From assembly GCA_030830005.1 (NCBI GenBank), contig JAURNV010000016.1, positions 21,539 through 85,538 of the forward strand: DNA of 64,000 nucleotides, given 5' to 3'. Positions 1 through 9,760 of this stretch are shown piece by piece. A program made the position numbers and the translations under genes. The DNA is from Flavobacteriaceae bacterium. GTDB lineage: Bacteria; Bacteroidota; Bacteroidia; Flavobacteriales; Flavobacteriaceae. Every line of letters starts with the position of its first letter. Within the stretch, counting starts at the first letter, position 1. Below the pieces are notes generated by a model. The model saw only the letters and a list, made by a program, of their open reading frames with translations. It ran no database searches and was not told where the DNA came from.

Positions 1-480
1 TTTAAAAAAGACAAGCTAGATTTTGTGGGTTTTGTGTTTATTGGACTTATTCGCGTAGGCGACGATCCCTATGTAATTGAATATAACGTACGTATGGGCG
101 ACCCTGAAACCCAAGTGGTGCTACCTCGTATCGAAAACGACATGATGGAATTGCTTTCAGCAACCGCCCAAAAACGACTCAATGAAGTGGAACTCCACAT
201 CCGCCCCGAAGCAGCAGCAACCGTAGTTGCCGTATCAGGAGGCTATCCTGAAGCCTATGAAAACGGGAAAGAAATCACGGGAATCCCCAACGATGGGTTA
301 ATTTTCCACGCGGGTACAACACTCGACAACGGCAAACTTGTTTCGAACGGAGGTCGCGTATTGGCATCAACAGGATTTGGAAATGACATTCAAGAAGCAC
401 TGACATCTGCTTATGCCGGCCTAACAAACATAGCGTTTGAGGGAATGTATTTTAGAAAAGATTTAGGCTTTGATTTATAG
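1..480 (+). CDS. purD: Phosphoribosylamine--glycine ligase, C-terminal part (truncated by window start)
   Basis: Frame open from base 1 (FKKDKLDFVGFVFIGLI...YVIEYNVRMGDPETQVVLPRI); ATP-grasp GARS C-terminal motifs. Confidence 0.93.
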   Translation, partial: FKKDKLDFVGFVFIGLIRVGDDPYVIEYNVRMGDPETQVVLPRIENDMMELLSATAQKRLNEVELHIRPEAAATVVAVSGGYPEAYENGKEITGIPNDGLIFHAGTTLDNGKLVSNGGRVLASTGFGNDIQEALTSAYAGLTNIAFEGMYFRKDLGFDL

Positions 481-702
481 AAAAGAATGCGAAGTAGAAT
501 CGCGGTCTTCCTCGTTGTTATCGTTAAATTTCTTTAACTGACCCAACCAGTAGATCATTCCAGCAAAACCAATAACTAAAAACAGCCAGTTAAGCGCGTT
601 TGCTAAAAACCAGCTTGAAAGCTCTAAATCGCGTAGCATGTTGAGTGGAATAAACAATATTTCTTCAAACAGGTAGGCAATGGCTTCAAAAAAGGCTTTC
701 AT
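475..702 (-). CDS. Small membrane protein, DUF6341-like
   Basis: MKAFFEAIAYLFEEILFIPLNMLRDLELSSWFLANALNWLFLVIGF...; ATG at 702 preferred over the ORF-track start at 786; sits next to purD. Confidence 0.7.
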   Translation of the reverse strand: MKAFFEAIAYLFEEILFIPLNMLRDLELSSWFLANALNWLFLVIGFAGMIYWLGQLKKFNDNNEEDRDSTSHSFL

Positions 703-720
703 AATATTGATTTTGTAAGG

Positions 721-751
721 CAAAAATACACCTAAAAACGACGTGAAGCAA
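721..751 (-). promoter_or_regulatory. Candidate Bacteroidota-type promoter for the DUF6341-like gene
   Basis: Minus strand TTG (751-749), N20, TATTTTTG (728-721); matches the -33 TTG / -7 TAnnTTTG consensus and spacing. Confidence 0.5.
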
Positions 752-797
752 GTGAGCCCTTTTGGATTTTGACCTATCTTTGGCAAAAGTTTTTCCC

Positions 798-1403
798 ATG
801 ACTAGCGCACAAGCATTTCACATATTTGAGCAAAGCATCGAAAAATACCACGTTCTTGATTCGGTAGACCAAGCCTTTGAAAATCCGCATGATAGCCACA
901 CCCTAGACCATTTATTGTACCGAAAAAACTGGATCGACACCGTACAGTGGCACTATGAAGATCTGATTCGTGAACCCGGTATTGACCCTGTTGACGCATT
1001 AGTGCTAAAGCGCAAAATAGATGCCTCTAACCAAGACCGCACCGATACCGTGGAATATATTGACAGTTATTTCTTGCAGCAATTTAAAGATGTTGCCCCT
1101 CATTCCAATGCGACTATCAACACTGAAAGTCCGGCATGGGCTATAGACCGACTTTCTATTTTGGCGCTTAAAATTTACCACATGAATGAAGAGGCAAATC
1201 GGCCCTCGGCGAGCGAAGCCCACCGCGCTACCTGTGCTAAAAAATTGACGGTTTTATTGGAACAAAAAATGGATTTATCCACCGCTATAGACCAACTACT
1301 GGAGGATATGGCAGCAGGACGTAAATACATGAAAGAATACAAACAAATGAAAATGTACAATGACGAATCACTAAACCCGGTGTTGTACCAGAAAAATTCC
1401 TAA
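798..1403 (+). CDS. DUF4254 domain-containing protein
   Basis: MTSAQAFHIFEQSIEKYH...; Flavobacterial DUF4254-like, upstream of a GT9; ATG 798 chosen over 762. Confidence 0.7.
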   Translation: MTSAQAFHIFEQSIEKYHVLDSVDQAFENPHDSHTLDHLLYRKNWIDTVQWHYEDLIREPGIDPVDALVLKRKIDASNQDRTDTVEYIDSYFLQQFKDVAPHSNATINTESPAWAIDRLSILALKIYHMNEEANRPSASEAHRATCAKKLTVLLEQKMDLSTAIDQLLEDMAAGRKYMKEYKQMKMYNDESLNPVLYQKNS

Positions 1404-2437
1404 TGGCAGCCAAACACATTTTGGTGTTTCGATTTTCGGCCCTCGGCGATGTTGCCATGTGCCTGCCCGTCCTGCGCTGCCTTACTCAAGTCTACCCCCA
1501 TCTAAAACTCACCATTGTTACCCGAAAACGGTTTTTACCCCTGTTTGAAGAACTGCCCAATGTACAGTTTTTCACCCCTGACTTTACAGGCGAACACAAA
1601 GGACTTCGCGGACTATACCGATTGTTTTTGGCATTAAAAAAATTACACCCGTCAGCTATTGCAGACCTCCACCAAGTGCTGCGAACACAAGTTTTATTGG
1701 CCTTTTTTCGCCCTTTGTTTTGGATAAAGCAAGCGCGCATCAACAAAGGCAGGAGTGATAAAAAAAGGCTTACGCGAAAAAAGCCCAAAACCCTAGTACC
1801 GCTACTCCCACAAATCCATCGTTATGCACAAGTGTTTGAAAAACTAAGCCTTCCCATTTCGCTTAGTGAGCACGAAGTGCCGTTGCGCCCCGCCTGTCCC
1901 AATACCCAAGCCCTTCGATTAAACGAAAACCGCAAGTGGATTGGTATTGCGCCTTTTGCCGCACACCAAAGCAAACAATATCCGTTAGACCTCATGCAAC
2001 AGGTAGTGGCGTTTTTACAAAAAGAACATCAGGTGGTTTTGTTTGGTTACGGAGCGGAAGAAAAACATCAACTCGATATTTGGGCCAATGCTTACGAAAA
2101 CGTAGCCAACGCCACGGGCGTATATACGTTTGATGCCGAACTGCGACTTATCGCACAACTAGACCTTATGCTTTCCATGGACTCGGCAAATGGACATTTG
2201 GCTGCAAACTATGGCGTTCCCGTCATTACGCTTTGGGGCAGTACGCACCCTTGTTTGGGCTTTACCCCTTTTGCGCAACCCGAAAAGCATAGCCTCACCC
2301 CCAGTCGCCAAGAATACCCACTACTACCCAGTTCAGTATATGGAAACAAAACCCACAAAGGCTACCAAGATGCCATGCGAAGCATTGCCCCAAAAACAGT
2401 GATTGAGTTAGTGTTAGAAGTTCTAATTGGCAGGTAA
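1403..2437 (+). CDS. Glycosyltransferase family 9 (heptosyltransferase-like)
   Basis: HILVFRFSALGDVAMCLPVLRCL N-terminus; later SMDSANGHLAANYGVPVITLWGSTHP motif. Confidence 0.88.
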   Translation: MAAKHILVFRFSALGDVAMCLPVLRCLTQVYPHLKLTIVTRKRFLPLFEELPNVQFFTPDFTGEHKGLRGLYRLFLALKKLHPSAIADLHQVLRTQVLLAFFRPLFWIKQARINKGRSDKKRLTRKKPKTLVPLLPQIHRYAQVFEKLSLPISLSEHEVPLRPACPNTQALRLNENRKWIGIAPFAAHQSKQYPLDLMQQVVAFLQKEHQVVLFGYGAEEKHQLDIWANAYENVANATGVYTFDAELRLIAQLDLMLSMDSANGHLAANYGVPVITLWGSTHPCLGFTPFAQPEKHSLTPSRQEYPLLPSSVYGNKTHKGYQDAMRSIAPKTVIELVLEVLIGR

Positions 2438-2474
2438 GTTCAAAAGAGATATATTTGTTAGCACACATCTACTT

Positions 2475-3944
2475 ATGCTAAGTCACTTTTTATTTTTACA
2501 ATGGAAATCTTTTGTGCGCGGAGCTGGCTTTGCCACAGGTTTGGCGCAAAAAATCATCCTCGGATTTGGGTGGGTGTATTTTGCTTTTGTCTTTACTGGT
2601 TTGGCCTTTATTGGCTTTTATTACGCACAAGACGAGCTGGGCGAAGACCCACTAGTGTTTCTTTCAGGTAACCTTATTTATGGTGTGGTTTTTTGGGTAA
2701 TTCTTCGATACTTTCTACAAAAAATGCCTGCTGTGCATGTGCAACCGCTTTTAGCCCTCCCTGTTTCTAAAAAAAGCATCGTTCGCTATGGACTATCCAA
2801 AACCGTATTGAGTTTTTTTAATCTCAGCAACCTATTCTTTTTTGTGCCTTTTGGCATTATTCTCTTTCGTGAGGAGTATAACCCACTTGGTGTTTTAGGC
2901 TGGTGGATAGCCGTCGGAAGTCTCATTCTAGCGACCAATTTCTTAAACATCATGCTCAATAGTGTAGACCGCATATTAATTGTAGTGGCTGCTCTATTGG
3001 CAGGTCTTTTTGCTTTACAGTATTTTGAAATCATTAACCTTGCGGTTTGGACTGCGCCCTTGTTTATGGCGCCCTACAAACAACCGCTTTGGGGTTTAAT
3101 CCCCTTTGGATTATTGGTGCTCTTATACCGCTGGAGTTTTGCCCACTTTAGAAACAAACTATTTTTGGATAGCGACGCGATGCGCCCAAAAAAGGAAACG
3201 CACCGTGTTGCAGATTTAAATTGGTTAGATCGCTTTGGGCGTATCGCCATTTTTTTGCGAAACGATATTCGCCTTATTGTACGCAACAAAAGGGCTCGTG
3301 TTTCGGTGTGGATGGGTTTTGCCTTTTTGCTTTATGGACTTTTTTTTATGAATGATATTTACAGCAGCCCCGTGTGGATGGTGTTTGTAGGGATTTTTGT
3401 TAGTGGCGGATTTTTGTTTGGCTTTGGGCAATACGTACCCAGTTGGGATAGTAGTTATTATCCCTTGATGATGACGCAAAACATTCCCTACAAGGAATAT
3501 CTAACATCCAAGTGGTGGTTGGTAGTAGTTGGCACCTTAGCAGGAATGATTTTGTCAAGTTTTTATGTCTTTTTTGGGTGGGAAACTTACCTGGCTATTT
3601 TAGCAGGTGGGGTGTATAATATTGGGATAAATGCCTACCTAGTTTTGCTTTCTGGTGCCTATACCCGTACCCCCATTGATCTAACGTCAACCAAAAATGC
3701 TTTTGGCGATAAAAAATCGTTCAACCTAAAGTCTTTACTGCTCTCCATTCCTAAAATTTTACTCCCCATGTTTGTGTTTTATGTGGGGGTTTTAGTGCAT
3801 AGCAAAGGGGTGGGCATTGCCTTTGTGGCTTTGGTAGGCATTTTAGGATTTGCCTTCCGAAACTTAGTTTTTGGATGGATTGAAAAAATCTACCAACAAG
3901 AAAAATATCAAACGCTACTAGCGTATAAACAAAAGAACGCATGA
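2475..3944 (+). CDS. Multi-pass ABC transporter permease-like protein (DUF5687-like)
   Basis: Many hydrophobic segments, MLSHFLFLQWKSFVRG N-terminus; directly followed by an ABC ATPase. Confidence 0.75.
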   Translation: MLSHFLFLQWKSFVRGAGFATGLAQKIILGFGWVYFAFVFTGLAFIGFYYAQDELGEDPLVFLSGNLIYGVVFWVILRYFLQKMPAVHVQPLLALPVSKKSIVRYGLSKTVLSFFNLSNLFFFVPFGIILFREEYNPLGVLGWWIAVGSLILATNFLNIMLNSVDRILIVVAALLAGLFALQYFEIINLAVWTAPLFMAPYKQPLWGLIPFGLLVLLYRWSFAHFRNKLFLDSDAMRPKKETHRVADLNWLDRFGRIAIFLRNDIRLIVRNKRARVSVWMGFAFLLYGLFFMNDIYSSPVWMVFVGIFVSGGFLFGFGQYVPSWDSSYYPLMMTQNIPYKEYLTSKWWLVVVGTLAGMILSSFYVFFGWETYLAILAGGVYNIGINAYLVLLSGAYTRTPIDLTSTKNAFGDKKSFNLKSLLLSIPKILLPMFVFYVGVLVHSKGVGIAFVALVGILGFAFRNLVFGWIEKIYQQEKYQTLLAYKQKNA

Positions 3945-4642
3945 TTGAAATATCTACCCTTTCGAAAACCTATGGCGCTCAAACGGTTCTCAACATTGAA
4001 CAGCTGCATATCCCCGCCGGACAAACTTTTGGCCTTGTAGGCAACAACGGTGCCGGAAAAACCACCCTATTTAGCTTGATGCTTGATCTTATTTCCCCCA
4101 CATCGGGAACGGTTACCAACAACGAAGTGATCGTTCAAAACAGTGAAGACTGGAAAACACATACTGCTGCTTTTTTGGACGAAAGTTTTCTGATAGGGTA
4201 CCTCACCCCCGAGGAATATTTTACTTTCATCGGAGGGCTGCGTGGAATAAAAAAAGAAGACGTTTCCATTGCTTTAGAGGCATATACAGACTTCTTTCAT
4301 GGTGAGGTCTTAGGACAAAAAAAATATATCCGTGATTTGTCTAAAGGAAACCAAAAAAAAGTGGGAATTGTAGGAACATTGCTTTCCAATACCCCTTTGG
4401 TAATTTTAGATGAACCCTTTGCCAACCTAGACCCTACGACGCAAATCAGGCTTAAAAATTTACTGAAAGAGCAGGCAAGTGCATCAGGAAAAACATTTTT
4501 GATTTCAAGTCATGATTTACAGCATATCACCGATGTTTGTGATCGTATTGTGGTATTGCATCAAGGAAAAATTGTGCGAGATGAGGTGACCTCACCAGAT
4601 ACATTAAAGGAATTGGAAGGCTTTTTTAGCGAACAGTTGTAA
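3941..4642 (+). CDS. ABC transporter ATP-binding protein
   Basis: Walker A GNNGAGKTT, signature-like DLSKGNQKKV, Walker B LVILDEPFANLDP. Confidence 0.93.
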   Translation: MIEISTLSKTYGAQTVLNIEQLHIPAGQTFGLVGNNGAGKTTLFSLMLDLISPTSGTVTNNEVIVQNSEDWKTHTAAFLDESFLIGYLTPEEYFTFIGGLRGIKKEDVSIALEAYTDFFHGEVLGQKKYIRDLSKGNQKKVGIVGTLLSNTPLVILDEPFANLDPTTQIRLKNLLKEQASASGKTFLISSHDLQHITDVCDRIVVLHQGKIVRDEVTSPDTLKELEGFFSEQL

Positions 4643-4694
4643 TAATGTACATACTAAAGCCTTTTTTTTTCAGTTTTTATCATAGGTTTATAGC

Positions 4695-7118
4695 ATGAAA
4701 AAAGCGCTTTTCTTTCTTGTGATGATTACGGTTGCGTCCTGCTCAACCAAAAAGAATGGTGCCCTCAACCGCGTCTATCACAACACCACTTCCAAATTCA
4801 ATCCTCTTTTTAACGGAGAAGAAGCCTTGCGTTTCGGACTTTTAGATATCACCCAAAGGCATCAAGATAATTATTGGTTGCCTTTGTCTGTTGACTCCTA
4901 CGAACTTCCCGACCCCTTTAATACAGAAAATACCTCAAACGAATTTTTTGACCGCGCCGAAGAAAAAGCCATCCTAACAGTGCAAAAACACTCCATGCTT
5001 ATTAAAGGCGAACAATACAATAACCAAATTTCGAGAGCCTATTTGCTTCTGGGCAAAGCGCGTTATTTTAATGGACGTTACCTTCAAGCTGTTGAGGCTT
5101 TTTCCTATGTTATAAAAAATATGGCTGCCTCTTCCGAAGCCTTTGAGGCCGAATTATGGCGCGCCAAAAGTTATTTAGAAATGGGACAACACGATCGCGC
5201 CGCTCGTGAATTGACCAATATCGCAGCATCTACAACTTTGAAGCCTTCTCAATATGCTATCGTGCAATCAGCCCTCGCTGATGCACTATTGCGAGAAGAA
5301 AAAGACACCCTTTCAACCCAACCACTACTACGAGCAATAGCAACTGAAAAGTCAACACTAAAGCGTGGACGCTATGCCTATTTGTTGGGGCAATTATATG
5401 ATAAGCTTGAATATAACGACTCCGCAATGATTGCCTATGGGCAGGTTTTGGATTTAAATCGTCGGATTCCTCGTGAGTTATGGATTCATGCGCGTCTAGC
5501 CCAGCTTAAAAATAACAGCCCGAATAACGAAGAAACGTTAGTTGCCTACAAAAAGCTTCTTCGTAGCGACGAAGATCGTAGATTCAGAGATAAAATTCAT
5601 TATTTCTATGGTACCTACTTGCTTAAAGGTAACGATAGTTTGGGTTGTGAAAAAGAACTAAATGCTTCTTTGCAAACAAAAACTCAAGACAGCTACCTTA
5701 AGTCCCTTATTTATGAGCAACTAGCGTCAAATCGCATTGATCAAGTTGCTTTTGTATCGGCAGGTGCGTATTTAGACAGTACCCTTCAAAATCTTGATGA
5801 AAAAACACGGCGCTATCGCAAGCTCAACCGTCAACGCAAAAAGCTGGACGATATCATATCCTATGAAAAAACCATTGCCGAAACGGATAGCCTACTAAAG
5901 CTGATGCAAATGACTCCCGAAGAGCAAAAACAAGTAGTTAGCAAACATATTGAAACGCTCAAAGAAGAAAAAGCAAAAGCAGAAGCCCTTGCCAAAAAAG
6001 GAGAATTGGTCAATACGGTTCAGATCGGAAGTTTTTATTTTTACAACAGTAAACAGGTTGATGACGGAAAACGTGAGTTTCAACGCGATTGGGCAAATGT
6101 AGCCTTAGAAGACAATTGGAAATACAGCCCAAAAACAACCTCTTCTGTTACAGTTTTACAGCCCGACGACGCCATTGAAAAAGGCACGCAAGACCCAACG
6201 TTTATTCCTGAAACGTACTTATCACAAATTCCTCCCATAACAGCAAAAGATAGTATTCAGCAATTGCAGCACGAAGCCTATTTCCAAGCTGGACTAGCAT
6301 ATAAAGAGCAATTTAATGTAACGGACTCTGCAATTGCGCGCTTTTCTGCATTGATAGATACAAGCCCAGCCGAGCGATATATTCCACCAACCCTTTATCA
6401 TTTATATGAATTGTATCCTGAAAACGCTGCACAAAAGGCACTATATGCTGAACAGATTTTAGCACAATATCCAGAAAGCGATTACGCATTAATGATACGC
6501 ACCCCCGAAACCTTAATGGAAAATATGCTTGAAAATAAAGCAGCTCTTGTAACCGCTATTGAAGCGTTTGCTGCACAAGATTTTGTTGCCGTTATTGATA
6601 AAAGTGAACAGCTAATTTCCCAACTAAAAGATAAAGAACTTCAGGCAGAATGGGCACTTCTAAGGGCAAAATCTTTGGGTAGACTTGATGGGCTTGATGC
6701 CTACAAAACAGCGCTGACTTCATTGTTTGAAACGTATCCAAAAACAAAAAGTGGTGTTCTAGCTAAAAAACAGTTAGATGGCTTCGAAGTGTATAATGAC
6801 ATTGCTCCCATTGAAAATGAAAAGGCAAAATTAGTTTTCGTTCGAACACCTACGCAGCGTGAACAATCAGAAAAAGACATGAAATGGATTGAACAATGGA
6901 TTGAGCAACAAGGCGTTGATGGGCGTCTTAAGGTGTCTATCGATGTGTTTGATCGTAACCTAGAGACTTTAGTCATGCACGGGTTCAGTTCGGAAAAAAG
7001 TGCTGAAGAGACGCGTAACCTCATGAAGACGAGCAACCCGAAATTGCTAGGAACAAAAAATATTGTAATTTTGGCGTCCGCTTATCGAAATGCGCTTATC
7101 AATAAGCGTTTAGAATAA
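4695..7118 (+). CDS. sprE: T9SS-associated TPR lipoprotein, SprE/PorW family
   Basis: Lipobox (VASCSTKK) followed by GALNRVYHNTTSKFNPLFNGEEALRFG; TPR-like repeats; 807 aa. Confidence 0.82.
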   Translation: MKKALFFLVMITVASCSTKKNGALNRVYHNTTSKFNPLFNGEEALRFGLLDITQRHQDNYWLPLSVDSYELPDPFNTENTSNEFFDRAEEKAILTVQKHSMLIKGEQYNNQISRAYLLLGKARYFNGRYLQAVEAFSYVIKNMAASSEAFEAELWRAKSYLEMGQHDRAARELTNIAASTTLKPSQYAIVQSALADALLREEKDTLSTQPLLRAIATEKSTLKRGRYAYLLGQLYDKLEYNDSAMIAYGQVLDLNRRIPRELWIHARLAQLKNNSPNNEETLVAYKKLLRSDEDRRFRDKIHYFYGTYLLKGNDSLGCEKELNASLQTKTQDSYLKSLIYEQLASNRIDQVAFVSAGAYLDSTLQNLDEKTRRYRKLNRQRKKLDDIISYEKTIAETDSLLKLMQMTPEEQKQVVSKHIETLKEEKAKAEALAKKGELVNTVQIGSFYFYNSKQVDDGKREFQRDWANVALEDNWKYSPKTTSSVTVLQPDDAIEKGTQDPTFIPETYLSQIPPITAKDSIQQLQHEAYFQAGLAYKEQFNVTDSAIARFSALIDTSPAERYIPPTLYHLYELYPENAAQKALYAEQILAQYPESDYALMIRTPETLMENMLENKAALVTAIEAFAAQDFVAVIDKSEQLISQLKDKELQAEWALLRAKSLGRLDGLDAYKTALTSLFETYPKTKSGVLAKKQLDGFEVYNDIAPIENEKAKLVFVRTPTQREQSEKDMKWIEQWIEQQGVDGRLKVSIDVFDRNLETLVMHGFSSEKSAEETRNLMKTSNPKLLGTKNIVILASAYRNALINKRLE

Positions 7119-7136
7119 TAGGAATAGAGCTAACTT

Positions 7137-7553
7137 ATGTTTTCAGATAAAAAACAGAAAAATATGGACTCAAGTAAAAATGCAGTTAAAATCAATTTTA
7201 TTGAACCCAATACTCGGTTTGTTGGTGAGATCGAATCAAAATCTGATTTTAGAATCGATGGAAATTTACAGGGTAAAATTAACACTTCTGGACGTGTTGT
7301 TATCGGCAAAGAAGGCAACGTTTCTGGTGAAGTGTCTTGTGGCTACGCCGATGTTATGGGTAACTTTAACGGAGATCTATCGGTCAATGGGCTATTAACC
7401 ATTAAGTCAGACGGAATTGTTGAAGGTCAAATTACTGTAGGTAAGCTAGCAGTAGAATCTGGGGCAACTCTTAATGCACAATGTAGCATGAAAACAGCCG
7501 CAATAAAGTCAATTGTTGATGAAAAGCCCAAAACAGCCGAAAAAACGGCCTAA
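7137..7553 (+). CDS. Bactofilin / polymer-forming cytoskeletal protein
   Basis: IEPNTRFVGEIESKSDFRIDGNLQGKINTSGRVVIGKEGNVSGEV beta-helix repeat. Confidence 0.88.
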   Translation: MFSDKKQKNMDSSKNAVKINFIEPNTRFVGEIESKSDFRIDGNLQGKINTSGRVVIGKEGNVSGEVSCGYADVMGNFNGDLSVNGLLTIKSDGIVEGQITVGKLAVESGATLNAQCSMKTAAIKSIVDEKPKTAEKTA

Positions 7554-7737
7554 AACTTGGGCGGTACTCACTGGAGTTTCCTTTCAAATGGGAGGTTCGC
7601 TTTATTTGGCATCATTCGCTGGTAAGGCACTTGATGCTCGATGGGAAACAGGTAAAACGTTTACATTGATTCTTCTAATGCTGATGTTGACTGCTAACAT
7701 CTATGCATTGATTAAGTTCCTAAATCGGTACAATTAA
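7519..7737 (+). CDS. AtpZ/AtpI-like F0F1 ATPase-associated membrane protein
   Basis: ATG 7519 inside the bactofilin 3' end (35-bp overlap); two TM segments, GVSFQMGGSLYLASFAGKALD; upstream of atpB. Confidence 0.75.
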   Translation: MKSPKQPKKRPKTWAVLTGVSFQMGGSLYLASFAGKALDARWETGKTFTLILLMLMLTANIYALIKFLNRYN

Positions 7738-7842
7738 TTTGCTACAAATGGCTAAAATAGCTCGTTTAAGAGAGCTGATGTGATAAACTAAAATTCACGC
7801 CATTTTTCACGAATTTACTTTTTTTTCTTTTGGCTAAAAGTG

Positions 7843-7850
7843 TACATTTG
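7843..7850 (+). promoter_or_regulatory. Candidate -7 promoter element upstream of atpB
   Basis: TACATTTG (TAnnTTTG), about 46 nt before the proposed TTG start. Confidence 0.4.
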
Positions 7851-7895
7851 CAGCGTTTTAATTACAACGATAGCATTACGTCAAAAACAAAACAA

Positions 7896-8972
7896 TTGAA
7901 GCATTTATTACACGTCTTTTTTTCTGTTCTTTTAGCATCAAATGTTTTTGCAGTATCTGAGAGTAATGCCCCTGAAAAAAAAGGCTCTTTAAAAGATGAA
8001 ATTAAGGCCTACATTCAACATCACCTAAAAGATTCGCACGATTTCTATTTGGGTTCTTATAAGGAGGGCGACAAGAAAAAATACATCGGGTATATTGGAT
8101 TGCCCATAATTCTTTGGGATAATGGATTGGTTGTTTTTTCTTCTTCTAAGTTTAAACATGGTAAAGCCGTTGTTCAAAGAGGAGATGGTTATTACAAATT
8201 ATATCACGGAAAAATTTATAAAACCGATGCGGCTGGAACTATCAACTATGATGATGCGCATCATGCTACAAATGAAAAGCCGCTAGACCTATCTATGACT
8301 AAAAGTGTAATGACAATGCTTTTAACAGCTCTGTTGATGTTCTTTTTGTTTCGCTCATTAGCACAATCCTATGGCAAAAATAAAGGGATTGCTGCAGGCA
8401 TTGGCCGTTTCTTTGAACCTATCATTTTATATGTCCGTGATGACATTGCTATTCCAAATATTGGCGAAAAACATTATGGGAGATACATGAGTTTTCTACT
8501 TACTGTATTCTTTTTTATTTGGTTTCTTAACCTTCTTGGGCTTACCCCCCTTGGGATCAATGTAACAGGGAATATTGCCATTACTTTTGGGTTAGCGCTT
8601 ATTACCTTTTTACTAACAAATTTAACTGCCAATAAAAACTATTGGGCGCATATTTTTTGGATGCCGGGTGTTCCTGTGCTCATGAAAATAGTTCTAATGC
8701 CTATAGAATTATTAGGGGTGTTTATTAAACCTTTTTCCTTGTTGATACGTCTGTATGCAAATATGCAGGCAGGACATATTGTACTCATGAGCCTTATTGG
8801 GCTGATGTTTATTTTCAACAATTGGTTAGGGAGTAGCTTATCGTTTGTTTTGGCATTTGCTATTTCCATCATCGAATTATTAGTGGCCGCCTTGCAGGCC
8901 TATATTTTCACTATGCTCTCGGCACTCTATTTTGGATTTGCCGTAGAAGAACATCATGATGAAGCGCATTAA
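7896..8972 (+). CDS. atpB: F0F1 ATP synthase subunit a
   Basis: Subunit-a core (LIRLYANMQAGHIVLMSLIGL; IIELLVAALQAYIFTMLSALYF) with Bacteroidota-type N-terminal extension and signal peptide; no in-frame ATG, start placed at TTG 7896 (alternatives ATT 7875, TTG 7830). Confidence 0.9.
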   Translation: MKHLLHVFFSVLLASNVFAVSESNAPEKKGSLKDEIKAYIQHHLKDSHDFYLGSYKEGDKKKYIGYIGLPIILWDNGLVVFSSSKFKHGKAVVQRGDGYYKLYHGKIYKTDAAGTINYDDAHHATNEKPLDLSMTKSVMTMLLTALLMFFLFRSLAQSYGKNKGIAAGIGRFFEPIILYVRDDIAIPNIGEKHYGRYMSFLLTVFFFIWFLNLLGLTPLGINVTGNIAITFGLALITFLLTNLTANKNYWAHIFWMPGVPVLMKIVLMPIELLGVFIKPFSLLIRLYANMQAGHIVLMSLIGLMFIFNNWLGSSLSFVLAFAISIIELLVAALQAYIFTMLSALYFGFAVEEHHDEAH

Positions 8973-9003
8973 ACATAAACATTAACAATTAATATATATA
9001 CAC

Positions 9004-9195
9004 ATGGAAATTCCAGTAATCGTAGGTGCAGGTCTCGTCGTAATCGGCGTTGGTATGGGAATCGGTAGAATCGGTGGCTCAGCTATGGAAGCTATTGCAC
9101 GTCAACCAGAAGCATACGGGAAAATTCAAACAGCAATGTTGATTGCAGCCGCTCTTATTGAAGGAATCGGATTTGCCGCATTATTTGCTGTATAA
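9004..9195 (+). CDS. atpE: F0F1 ATP synthase subunit c
   Basis: 63 aa hairpin protein: GVGMGIGRIGGSAMEAIARQPEA and AALIEGIGFAALF. Confidence 0.96.
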   Translation: MEIPVIVGAGLVVIGVGMGIGRIGGSAMEAIARQPEAYGKIQTAMLIAAALIEGIGFAALFAV

Positions 9196-9209
9196 TCATA
9201 ACATCATAC

Positions 9210-9238
9210 GATAAGCGGCAGCGAGGCTGCCGTTTATC
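9210..9238 (+). other. Strong inverted repeat / RNA hairpin between atpE and atpF
   Basis: GATAAGCGGCAGC-GAG-GCTGCCGTTTATC: 13-bp stem with one G-U pair and a 3-nt loop. Confidence 0.85.
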
Positions 9239-9256
9239 TTGTTAAATTTAAATCGT

Positions 9257-9760
9257 ATGGAAAAATTATTAGGCGAATTTTCGTTTGGCTTGTTCATATG
9301 GCAAACATTGATTGTTGTGGCGCTTATTTTTTTGCTCCGCAAATTCGCATGGAAGCCTATTCTAAGTACCATTAACGAAAGAGAAGAAGGAATCCGTTCA
9401 GCTATGGACGCTGCTGAAGAGGCGCGTCAAGAAATGCAAAATCTGCAAGCCGATAATGAACGTATTTTAAAAGAGGCTCGAGCAGAACGCGAAAGCTTAC
9501 TTAAAGAAGCACGTGTGCTTCGTCAAAAAATGATTGACGATGCCAAAGAAGATGCTAAAGTACAGTCCGAGCAACTTCTTGAACAAGCACGCAAAGCTAT
9601 CGAAAGCGAAAAGCAAGTTGCCATTACTTCGCTTAAAAACGAAGTAGCTGACTTGTCTATTCAAATTGCGGAAAAACTTACAAAAGAGCAACTTTCATCA
9701 GATAAAAAGCAGACCGAATTGGTTCAAAAACTTTTAAAAGACGTAGATCTTAACGCATGA
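9257..9760 (+). CDS. atpF: F0F1 ATP synthase subunit b
   Basis: MEKLLGEFSFGLFIWQTLIVVALIFLLRKFAWKPIL + coiled coil; ATG 9257. Confidence 0.95.
   Translation: MEKLLGEFSFGLFIWQTLIVVALIFLLRKFAWKPILSTINEREEGIRSAMDAAEEARQEMQNLQADNERILKEARAERESLLKEARVLRQKMIDDAKEDAKVQSEQLLEQARKAIESEKQVAITSLKNEVADLSIQIAEKLTKEQLSSDKKQTELVQKLLKDVDLNA

Noticed and set aside
7741-7830. AGCTC...GAGCT short inverted repeat upstream of atpB
   Set aside because: Only a 5-bp stem with no T-tract; too weak to call a regulatory element.
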